NCBI RefSeq assembly: GCF_029051685.1
Contig: NZ_JAACFT010000008.1
Coordinates: 1-64,000 of the forward strand
Source of the DNA: Bradyrhizobium sp. CSA207
GTDB lineage: Bacteria; Pseudomonadota; Alphaproteobacteria; Rhizobiales; Xanthobacteraceae
Length of the DNA stretch: 64,000 nt
Direction of reading: 5' to 3'
The notes below the pieces were generated by a model. It saw only the letters and a list, made by a program, of their open reading frames with translations. It did not search any database and had not been told where the DNA came from. The position numbers were made by a program, and so were the translations under genes. Below are positions 57,323 to 64,000 of the stretch, piece after piece (the first letter of the stretch is position 1; every line of letters begins with the position of its first letter).

Positions 57323-57661
57323 TCAGCCCTCGCGCGGCTTCAAGGCACGGATATATTTGATGATCTGGTCGATCTGCGCGTCGGTGAAGGCCCCGCCGAA
57401 TGCCGGCATCGCGCCAGACTTGCCGTTCTTGATGCGGTTGTGAAGAAAGTCGTCGTCGCGTGGCGAATTCATCAGTTGCGGTCCCTTGCCGGCGGTCCGG
57501 CCGCCGTCGGAGTGACAAAAGCCGCAAGTCCCCGCGAACAATTGCTCGACGTCGAATGTCCCGTTGTCGGGTGCAGGGGTAGCAGACTGCGCTTGAACCG
57601 GTGCAGCACAGAGCGACGAGACGCCCAGCACCCCCGATAGCAGTGCGGTGAACTTCATCAT
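57323..57661 (-). CDS. Periplasmic cytochrome c (electron acceptor of the PQQ dehydrogenase)
   Basis: A 112-residue cytochrome c. The signal peptide ends near APVQAQ (residue about 25), the haem-binding CGFCH motif is near residue 46, and the axial Met is likely in KSGAMPAFGG. It probably accepts electrons from the PQQ dehydrogenase 100 bp upstream on the same strand, as XoxG-type cytochromes do. The start is uncertain; upstream starts up to 13 codons longer exist, but MMKFTALLSG gives the natural signal peptide. Confidence 0.85.
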   Translation of the reverse strand: MMKFTALLSGVLGVSSLCAAPVQAQSATPAPDNGTFDVEQLFAGTCGFCHSDGGRTAGKGPQLMNSPRDDDFLHNRIKNGKSGAMPAFGGAFTDAQIDQIIKYIRALKPREG

Positions 57662-57761
57662 ATGCAATTTCAAGATATCCAGCTCCATGTCCTGAAGCAC
57701 GCCCGCAACTTCAATGCACGGGGAGCAAGCTTGCGCCTGCTCCCCGGCAATCTGCGACGAC

Positions 57762-59474
57762 CTATTTCAGGCTGAAGACGACGAGCGCCCCGTCGTCACG
57801 CGGCATGCTCTTGTACACGCCGCCGAAGTTTGGCGCGTACTCGTCCGCCAGCATGCCGCCAAAGCCTGCGGCCACGGCAATGTACTGCTTGCCGTTGACG
57901 GAATAGCTGACGATGCCGCCCTGATGGCCGGTGCCGTTGTTGTGATTCCACAGCTCCGTCCCGGTTTCAGCATCGTAGGCATGGAGGATGCCGCGGGAGT
58001 CGGGCACGAATACGAGATTGCCTGCGGTCGACAGGACACTCCCAAGCGGCGGCTCGGGATAGCGAACCTCCCACTTCTTGGCCCCGGTGATGGGATCGCG
58101 CGCGTCGAGATGTCCATAAATCTCGCCGCCCGGAGGGGGCGCCATCTTGAAATCAGCGCCGATGTTGAGCTGGACCTGGGGCGTGGTGACCGGCGTCGTC
58201 TTCTGGACGTCGAGCGTCATGCACCATTCCTGGCCGATCTTGTAGTAGAGGCCGGTCTTCGGATTGTACGAGCCGGCGTTCCAGCTGACGCCGCCACCAA
58301 TGAATGGGCACAGCGGCGGTTCGGTGACTTTCCCCGCGGTGAAGTCGCGGCGGCCGATCAGAGCGCCCGTCTTGTCAATATCCTTGACGAAATTGATGTT
58401 CTCAACGAGCCGCCAGACATTCTTCACGGCGAGATTGCGGTCGTAGACGAAGACGAAACCGCCCTTGTTCGGATGGACCACGAACTTTTGGCCGTCGCGT
58501 TCCAGCATCACAAACTCGCCGACGGCGCTGTCAAAGTCCCAAGCGTCGTGCGGCAACTCCTGATGATAGAATTTCAGCTTTCCGGTATCGATGTCGAGAC
58601 CGATCACTGAACTCGTATAGAGATTGTCGCCGGGACGCGCACCTTGCGTCTTGTAGTCGGCGCCCGACCAATCGTAGAGCGGCGCCGGATTTGCGGTGCC
58701 CCACAGGATGGTGTTGGTCTCGGAATCGTAAGTGCCCGGCATCCAGCCGCCGCCCCCGCCCGTGCGCCAGGAGTCGCTTCCCCACGTCTTCATGGCCTCG
58801 TCGGTGCCTGCAACCGTCAGGAATTCCCACTTCTTCTTTCCAGTGGTGGCATCCACGGCGAAGATCGGGCCGCGGCCCGGCCATTCACCGCCTTGCGCTC
58901 CGATGATCACCGTACCCTTCGCGTAAAGCGGCGCACCGGTAAAACCGACCGTGAGCTTCTGCGAGTCGATTAGCCTGGTTTCCCAGAGGACCTTCCCCGA
59001 CTTCATATCCAGACCGAGAAGCCTGCCATCCATGGTGCCGACAAAGACCTTGCCCTCGCCGAGCGCCACGCCGCGGTTGTAGGGAGAATGGGTCTGGCGC
59101 GCGATCAGCACCTCGTCCAGTTCCGGAAAATGGGACCAGATCACCTCGCCCGTCGCGCCGTTGAGCGCAAAAACCCGGCTGTAAGAACCCGTGTAGTAGA
59201 GCACGCCATCAGCCACGAGCGGCATTGATTGCAGGCCACGGGTAGAGCGTCCAGGAATATGCATCCAGGCGACGCTCAGATTGCCGACATTGCTTGCATT
59301 GATCTGCGCAAGCGGGCTGTAGTGATAGGATTTGTATGAACCGTGATAGGTCAGCCAATCGTTCTGACCGGCGGACGCGATCCGCGCAGTATCCACCGAT
59401 TGAGCCAGGGCTGACGACGCGATCAGCGTCGCGCCGATAACAACAAGACCTGATTTTCGCCACCGCTTTTTCAT
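57762..59474 (-). CDS. PQQ-dependent alcohol dehydrogenase, lanthanide type
   Basis: A 570-residue exported quinoprotein with an eight-bladed propeller pattern. The signal peptide ends near SSALAQ. Catalytic residues by analogy with methanol dehydrogenase: Glu near 197 (GAQGGEWPGRG), Asn near 262 (WGTANPAP) and Asp near 313 with a second Asp two residues later (PHDAWDFDS). This Asp-x-Asp pair is the lanthanide signature. The vicinal Cys-Cys disulfide usual in MxaF/XoxF is absent; only two separate Cys occur. Substrate unknown. GGAGG lies 8 nt before the ATG. Confidence 0.9.
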   Translation of the reverse strand: MKKRWRKSGLVVIGATLIASSALAQSVDTARIASAGQNDWLTYHGSYKSYHYSPLAQINASNVGNLSVAWMHIPGRSTRGLQSMPLVADGVLYYTGSYSRVFALNGATGEVIWSHFPELDEVLIARQTHSPYNRGVALGEGKVFVGTMDGRLLGLDMKSGKVLWETRLIDSQKLTVGFTGAPLYAKGTVIIGAQGGEWPGRGPIFAVDATTGKKKWEFLTVAGTDEAMKTWGSDSWRTGGGGGWMPGTYDSETNTILWGTANPAPLYDWSGADYKTQGARPGDNLYTSSVIGLDIDTGKLKFYHQELPHDAWDFDSAVGEFVMLERDGQKFVVHPNKGGFVFVYDRNLAVKNVWRLVENINFVKDIDKTGALIGRRDFTAGKVTEPPLCPFIGGGVSWNAGSYNPKTGLYYKIGQEWCMTLDVQKTTPVTTPQVQLNIGADFKMAPPPGGEIYGHLDARDPITGAKKWEVRYPEPPLGSVLSTAGNLVFVPDSRGILHAYDAETGTELWNHNNGTGHQGGIVSYSVNGKQYIAVAAGFGGMLADEYAPNFGGVYKSMPRDDGALVVFSLK

Positions 59475-59976
59475 GTGCACGTCCTCCCGCTTTTGCGATT
59501 ATTTGACTGCATTATTCTCAAAGCCGACCGCGTGGTGTGATTGGATTCAGTACCCGTCGGTTCCTCCCTGTACGAGCCTCAGCAAATTTCGATCTCTCCA
59601 GCGAAGATCGCCAAAGAAGCTACAAAGAAGCTACTAAGCTACGTTCGTTGGGCGTGGCTGCTGTTGCCTCCTGCTCGACACATAGAGTACGCCGGATCGC
59701 ATGGAGTGCAACGGCGATGCGCATGCGATAGTCACGCGGAACGACAGACCGGCTTACCTATTCATCAACGACGATTTGCCTGCTGCCTTCAGTGAGCAGA
59801 AACCCACATTCGAAGGAGCGACTGGCGGCTTGCCGGCAGCACGGCGCTAGTCTCAGGAGCGGTTCTCCACGACCGCGCCATCAACCGCGGCGTTGGCTGG
59901 CCAGTAAACAAAAGAAAACCCCCGTAAAGCGGGGGGAGTCACCGTCGTGGCTCTGTAGCTCGCCGTGAACGGAAGG
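59475..59976. other. Intergenic region with an 11-bp tandem repeat
   Basis: The 502 bp upstream of the PQQ dehydrogenase gene must hold its promoter. AAAGAAGCTAC is repeated head-to-tail at 59613-59634. No convincing gene is seen; the frames here lack family resemblance. A terminator for the downstream minus-strand gene lies at 59919-59935. Confidence 0.4.
59919..59935 (-). terminator. Intrinsic terminator of the small exported protein gene
   Basis: Stem CCCCCG / CGGGGG with a 5-nt loop, followed on the minus strand by TTTTCTTTTG. It is 41 bp after the stop of the gene at 59977. Confidence 0.7.
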
Positions 59977-60288
59977 CTAGCAGTCTGGCATTCCTGCGGG
60001 GCGTGCCGAAGCATTGGCATTGGCGCTGGTAGCGGAAGAAGGAGCAGTAGAAGAAGAAGTAGTGCCAGAGCTTGCTCCCGGCGATGTTGTTGAACCAACC
60101 GTAGTGTTTCCAGACGGTCCAGTTGCAGTGGTGCCACTCATGTCGCGGACCACCTTACTGCTCACGTCCCAGCATTGCTTGAGATCGTGGCCGCTCGACC
60201 CACCCGTCGAAGTTCCTTGCGCGTTTGCGAATGTGCCGCCAGCTAACATTGCGGCGCTGACCGCCGCCGATAGAAGAAGCTTCCTCAT
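59977..60288 (-). CDS. Small Ser/Thr-rich exported protein
   Basis: A 103-residue protein with a signal peptide (cleavage near ANAQG, residue about 24). The mature chain has one Cys in LKQCWDVSSKVV, a long Ser/Thr/Gly/Ala-rich low-complexity segment (about 50-95) and a final Cys (MPDC-end), which may form a disulfide. No family is recognised. GGAGGAGA precedes the ATG and a terminator follows. It may be a secreted or surface protein. Confidence 0.6.
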   Translation of the reverse strand: MRKLLLSAAVSAAMLAGGTFANAQGTSTGGSSGHDLKQCWDVSSKVVRDMSGTTATGPSGNTTVGSTTSPGASSGTTSSSTAPSSATSANANASARPAGMPDC

Positions 60289-60476
60289 GAATTGATCTCC
60301 TCCATCATGAGCCGGCTGGAGTGCCGACGCCTCTCAATGCCGACGCGCCATCCAACGTTCCCTCGCAGTGCGAGGCATGTCCAAATAAAGAACCTTCTGC
60401 GCCTTCGACATCATGGCGGCCGGCAAACTCGGTGTGTATTGCCCTCTTCTCCCGACCGCGCCAGGGCAGCGCAGGT

Positions 60477-61781
60477 TTATCCGTACAGCAGCCGCGGCAG
60501 GATCGTGACGATGCCGGGCCAGAGCGTCAGCAGCAGCACGAACCCGACCATGATGATGAGATAAGGCATCGTGACGCGCGCGATGTAGCCGAGGCCATCG
60601 TCGGTCAGGCCCTGGATGACGAACAGGTTGAAACCGACCGGCGGGGTGATCTGCGCCATCTCGACCGCGAGCACGAGGAAGACGCCGAACCAGATCTCGT
60701 CGAAGCCGGCCCCCTTCACGATCGGCAGCACGATCGGCAGCGTCATCACGATCATCGAGAAGCCGTCGAGGAAGCAGCCGAGGATCAGATAGAAGACGAT
60801 CAGCGCGACGATCAACATGAACGGCGACAAGCCGAGCCCCTTCACGAACGCAGCGACCGCCTGCGGAATGCCGAGGAAGGCGGCCGCGTTGCCGAGGATC
60901 GACGCGCCGAGGACGATCAGCGCGATCATCGAGCAGGTCACGACCGAGCCGATCAGCACGTCGCGGATCACCTGCTGAGACATCGAGCCCTGTGCCCAGG
61001 CGACCAGCGCTGCGCCGAGCACGCCGACGGCGGCGGCCTCCGACGGCGTCGCAAGCCCGCCATACATCGAGCCGAGCACACAGGCGATCAGGAACAGCGC
61101 CGGCGCAAGATCCTTCAACGCGGCGAAGCGTTCGCGCCATGGCACCTGCGACAGCTTTGCTTCCGTCTCCGGCACCAGCGTGCCGTCGAGCGTCGTGTGT
61201 AGCATCACCCAGCCCATGAAGGTGGCCGCCAGCAACAGGCCGGGCAACACACCCGCGGTGAAGAGCTTCAGGATCGAAACGTCGCCGAGCACGCCGTAGA
61301 TGATCATGATGTTGGACGGCGGAATCAAAAAGCCGAGCGTGCCGGCGCCGGCAAGCGAGCCGATCGCGATGTCGCGCGAATAGCCGCGGCGCACGAGTTC
61401 GTTGAGCGACATGCGGCCGATCACCTGCGTGGTCGCCGCCGAGGAGCCCGAGATCGCCGCGAAGATGGTGCAGCCGATCACGTTCACATGCAGAAGCCGG
61501 CCCGGCAGCAACCCGGCCCATGGCGCGAGCCCCTGGAACAGCGAGCGCGACAGGCGCGTGCGGAACAACAGTTCGCCCATCAGAATGAACAACGGCAGCG
61601 CCAGCAACTCCTGTGTGGTCAGGATGTTCCAGGCGTATTGCGGCAGCAGCTTGTCGAGCGGGATCGAGCGGAACATCGCGAGCAGCAGCGTCGCGGTGAG
61701 CGCCAGCGTCAGGCCGATCCACACGCCTCCCGCCAGTAGCGCGAACAGGATCACGAACAGGCTGACGACTTCGATGGTCAT
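60477..61781 (-). CDS. TRAP transporter large permease (DctM type)
   Basis: A 434-residue inner-membrane protein with 12-13 helices, the catalytic permease of a tripartite ATP-independent transporter. LFVILFALLAGGVWIGLTLA and GFLIPPSNIMIIYGV, AITPPVGFNLFVIQG-like segments are typical DctM features. It imports an organic acid or related solute with sodium or protons. It is the last gene of the substrate-binding, small-permease, large-permease order on the minus strand, 31 bp after the small permease. Confidence 0.93.
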   Translation of the reverse strand: MTIEVVSLFVILFALLAGGVWIGLTLALTATLLLAMFRSIPLDKLLPQYAWNILTTQELLALPLFILMGELLFRTRLSRSLFQGLAPWAGLLPGRLLHVNVIGCTIFAAISGSSAATTQVIGRMSLNELVRRGYSRDIAIGSLAGAGTLGFLIPPSNIMIIYGVLGDVSILKLFTAGVLPGLLLAATFMGWVMLHTTLDGTLVPETEAKLSQVPWRERFAALKDLAPALFLIACVLGSMYGGLATPSEAAAVGVLGAALVAWAQGSMSQQVIRDVLIGSVVTCSMIALIVLGASILGNAAAFLGIPQAVAAFVKGLGLSPFMLIVALIVFYLILGCFLDGFSMIVMTLPIVLPIVKGAGFDEIWFGVFLVLAVEMAQITPPVGFNLFVIQGLTDDGLGYIARVTMPYLIIMVGFVLLLTLWPGIVTILPRLLYG

Positions 61782-61812
61782 GTGATCTTTTGTCCGATGG
61801 CGAGCAGTGCAG

Positions 61813-62406
61813 TCATTCGACGGGAGAGGCCTTCATGCGGTGATCCTCCAGCGGCAGGCCGAGCACCGCCTGGATCGCGCGCGCCAGAAACTGGAGCGTG
61901 AGCAGCAGCATGCCGAAGGTGACGACTCCTTGCGGAAACCACAGCGGGGTGTCGCTCGAGGTCGACACCTGTCCGCGGACGAACGCGCCGAAGGCGAATT
62001 TTGCCATCGCCGAGGTCAGGAACGCCATGAAGGCAAAGCCGGCGGCCGCCGAGAGGACTTCCATCGCACGCTGAACCGACGGCGGCACGTTCTTCAGCAG
62101 CAGCACGACGCGGATGTGGCCGCCGACGCGCAGCGTCATCGCCGCGCCGAAGGTGAACGACGCCGCCATCAGGTAGGAGGAATATTCCCAGGCGATCGAA
62201 ATCGTCGGTGGAAAGAACGATAGGAAGTTCGACAGGAAACGGGTTGCGACCTCGCACAGCATCAACAGCGTCAGCGTGAGCAGACAGCCACCGCCGATCC
62301 AGCCGTCGAGCCGCCCGAGCCGGTCGATGCCGTCGAGCAGAATCCGCAGCGGCGCCGGCGCCGCCGCGTTCAGGCTTCGGGGAGCTGCAGGCGCGACGCT
62401 GGCCAT
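61813..62406 (-). CDS. TRAP transporter small permease (DctQ type)
   Basis: A 197-residue protein with four membrane helices and the DctQ pattern (LMLCEVATRFLSNFLSFF, AWEYSSYLMAASFTFGAAMT). It supports the large permease. It starts 4 nt after the substrate-binding gene and is co-transcribed with both neighbours. The C-terminus ends in charged residues. Confidence 0.9.
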   Translation of the reverse strand: MASVAPAAPRSLNAAAPAPLRILLDGIDRLGRLDGWIGGGCLLTLTLLMLCEVATRFLSNFLSFFPPTISIAWEYSSYLMAASFTFGAAMTLRVGGHIRVVLLLKNVPPSVQRAMEVLSAAAGFAFMAFLTSAMAKFAFGAFVRGQVSTSSDTPLWFPQGVVTFGMLLLTLQFLARAIQAVLGLPLEDHRMKASPVE

Positions 62407-62410
62407 AACC

Positions 62411-63409
62411 TCAGCGCTTCATATCGGCGAGATAGGCCCGCACCGGCTTGTCCGCCGCCGGCACGCGCTTGAGGAAAGCGTCGAGCTGCGGCGCGGTCTT
62501 GTTGCGGATGTCGGTCATCATCGCATCCGAGACCGGCACCACCTCCATGCCTCCCGCCTTCAGGCGGTTGAGGCTGTCGACGTCGGCCTTGAGCGAGTTT
62601 GCCCAGAAGGCCGGCTCCATCTTCGCAGCAATGCCGGAAACCAGTTGCTGCTGATCGCCGGAGAGCGCCTTCCAGGAATCGAGATTGACGGTGAGCATTT
62701 GCGACGACCAGACGTGATTGGTCGGGTAGATGAATTTCAAGAATTCCCAGAATTTTCCGTCGACGCCCGACACCGCGGACGTAGAGACGCCTGATACCGC
62801 GCCGGAGGCCAGCGCGGGAATCGTCTCGCCCCAGGGGATCATCACCGGTGCCATGCCGACCACGGCCAGCATGTCGACGGCGTTCTTGTCGGGCACACGG
62901 ATCTTGATGTTCTTCAATCCGTCGACATCGGCGACCTTCACCTTGAGGTGCAGATACTGCGTCGGCCACGGCACGATGTAGAGGATCTTCTGATTGTTGC
63001 GTGCGGCGACCTTCTCGTATTCGGGCCGCACATATTTGTGCAGCACTTTCAATTCGTCCATCGAGCTGCACAGGAACGGGATGCTCTCGACGCCCATGAA
63101 GGGCTCGTCGCCAACCTGCTGGATGTTGAGGACGTCGGCGAGCGGCACCAGGCCGTCGCGCACGGCGCGCAAGTGCTCGGGTCCCTTGAAGCCGAGCTGG
63201 CCGCCGGCTTTCACGGTGATCGCGACGCCGCCGCCGGTCTGCTTCTTCACTTCCTCGGCGAAGGCAAAAGCGTTCTGGGTGTGGAAATTTCCGTCGGGCC
63301 AGACCGTCGACATATCCCAGCTCACCGTTGCAGCCCGCGCGCGGGTCGAGATATGGCCGGCAGCGAGCAGCGTCGCTGCGCCTGCGGTGAAGCTCCGTCG
63401 CGTGATCAT
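62411..63409 (-). CDS. TRAP transporter substrate-binding protein (DctP type)
   Basis: A 332-residue periplasmic binding protein. The N-terminus MITRRSFTAGAATLLAAGHI carries a twin-arginine-like signal. DctP-type motifs follow: VAITVKAGGQLGFKGPEHLR, the carboxylate-binding Arg region NIKIRVPDKNAVDMLAVVGM and PWGETIPALASGAVSGVSTS. The ligand is unknown; the upstream hydantoinase B-like gene suggests a cyclic imide or lactam-related compound. GGAGAG precedes the ATG at 63409. First transporter gene of the operon. Confidence 0.92.
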   Translation of the reverse strand: MITRRSFTAGAATLLAAGHISTRARAATVSWDMSTVWPDGNFHTQNAFAFAEEVKKQTGGGVAITVKAGGQLGFKGPEHLRAVRDGLVPLADVLNIQQVGDEPFMGVESIPFLCSSMDELKVLHKYVRPEYEKVAARNNQKILYIVPWPTQYLHLKVKVADVDGLKNIKIRVPDKNAVDMLAVVGMAPVMIPWGETIPALASGAVSGVSTSAVSGVDGKFWEFLKFIYPTNHVWSSQMLTVNLDSWKALSGDQQQLVSGIAAKMEPAFWANSLKADVDSLNRLKAGGMEVVPVSDAMMTDIRNKTAPQLDAFLKRVPAADKPVRAYLADMKR

Positions 63410-63449
63410 TCCGTCTCTCCGTTCGTTACCTGCGCACAACGCCGGCTCA

Positions 63450-64000
63450 TCACCGCGCGTATCCGTAAACCGCAACTGCATTGTCCGAGGACACCAGGCC
63501 GCTCTCGACATCGTCGTTGACCGCCGTCGGGGCGCGCTGCCGGGGATCGCCGATGCCGGCGCCGCCGGGCGTCAGGACCACCAGCCTGTCGTCCGGCGGC
63601 ACCTGCTGAAAGCCCTTGCCGCGCAGCTTCTTTCCGGACTTGAGGCCGACATAGCCAGCCTCGCCGTCATGGCCGCCGTCGCGGCCGCGCGGCGGATGCT
63701 CGATGCGGTCGAACGCGGCCAGGATGTCGAAGGGAGCATCGACGCCGCTGCCGACCTCGATGATCTGGCCGAGGCCGCCGCGGGTGCGCCCTGCCCCGCC
63801 GGAATCCGGGCGCAGCTCCTTGCGCCAGAAGATCAGCGGCGTCTGCGTCTCCGCGATCTCGACCGGCGTGCCGCGCACGCCGCTGGGATAGGCGGTGGCC
63901 GACAGCCCGTCCTTCGCAAAGCGCGCGCCGGTGCCGCCATTGCTGGTCACCGCCATCGAGAATCCGTAATTGCCGCCGGCGCCGCTGCGAGTCTGTCCGC
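63450..64000 (-). CDS. Hydantoinase B / 5-oxoprolinase family, C-terminal part (partial)
   Basis: The last 183 residues of a hydantoinase B-type subunit; the start is beyond the right edge. The visible end includes AYPSGVRGTPVEIAETQTPL, RPDSGGAGRTRGGLGQ and LVVLTPGGAGIGDPRQRAP, all typical of HyuB/5-oxoprolinase beta regions. The enzyme family hydrolyses or ATP-dependently opens cyclic imides, 5-oxoproline or related ketones. It ends 40 bp before the TRAP substrate-binding gene, so the transporter may bring in its substrate. Confidence 0.88.
   Translation of the reverse strand, partial: GQTRSGAGGNYGFSMAVTSNGGTGARFAKDGLSATAYPSGVRGTPVEIAETQTPLIFWRKELRPDSGGAGRTRGGLGQIIEVGSGVDAPFDILAAFDRIEHPPRGRDGGHDGEAGYVGLKSGKKLRGKGFQQVPPDDRLVVLTPGGAGIGDPRQRAPTAVNDDVESGLVSSDNAVAVYGYAR

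Overview
The window looks like a piece of the core chromosome of a Bradyrhizobium-type alphaproteobacterium (order Hyphomicrobiales). This is inferred from the high GC content, from gene neighbourhoods such as gapR-DUF1244-DUF1036-pyk and tolQRAB...pal-cpoB-tilS-ftsH, from an aa3-oxidase subunit IV gene beside pntA, from CtrA-type TTAA-N7-TTAA boxes, and from many GTCCCGG/CCGGGAC palindromic intergenic repeats. Most genes are housekeeping or envelope genes. No rRNA, tRNA, CRISPR array or prophage was seen.

Layout. 0-4.4 kb (minus): start of pntA, a cytochrome oxidase subunit IV, an AbrB/Doc toxin-antitoxin pair with a 20-bp palindromic operator, and a patatin-like phospholipase whose fold is interrupted by about eight membrane helices. 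4.7-12.7 kb: M3 oligoendopeptidase, a sigma-54 response regulator, an L,D-transpeptidase and a DUF882 (M15-like) peptidase, so a cell-wall block. 12.7-17.6 kb: a class III cyclase with a TPR tail, gapR, DUF1244, DUF1036 and pyruvate kinase. 17.7-26.7 kb: TetR, PAP2 phosphatase, an orphan Flp pilin, three large polytopic membrane proteins and an exported alpha/beta hydrolase. 26.7-27.6 kb: a decayed IS110 element between palindromic repeats. 27.7-40.2 kb (minus): tolQ-tolR-tolA-tolB, then a GGDEF/EAL protein and a FeeM-like acyltransferase, then pal-cpoB-tilS-ftsH; the Tol-Pal cluster is thus split by a c-di-GMP/acyl-transfer pair.

40.6-44.4 kb: DUF2231, an acyl desaturase, DUF2852 and a TetR gene. 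The DUF2852 and TetR promoters share a 19-bp inverted repeat, which suggests that TetR controls both. 44.5-51.5 kb is the most interesting part. An ECF42-type sigma factor is translationally coupled to a DGPF/YciI protein, and small enzymes of the YciI, NTF2, SRPBCC and VOC families lie nearby. Four minus-strand promoters here carry the same TGTCGG-N17-CGTC motif, so the sequence itself outlines a compact local ECF42 regulon. The same stretch holds a ClpP-like exported mini-protein, a 30-residue small protein, a frameshifted small membrane protein, and a VOC protein with an apparent internal in-frame deletion.

51.6-64 kb: a glyoxylate/hydroxypyruvate reductase, a chemoreceptor flanked by perfect 56-bp direct repeats, a TetR/glutathione-transferase divergent pair, a PQQ alcohol dehydrogenase set (periplasmic binding protein, cytochrome c, dehydrogenase with the lanthanide-type Asp-x-Asp signature but no vicinal cysteines), a small exported protein, and a TRAP transporter operon downstream of a truncated hydantoinase B gene. 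Function calls rest on motif reading and remembered family knowledge; no database search was run.
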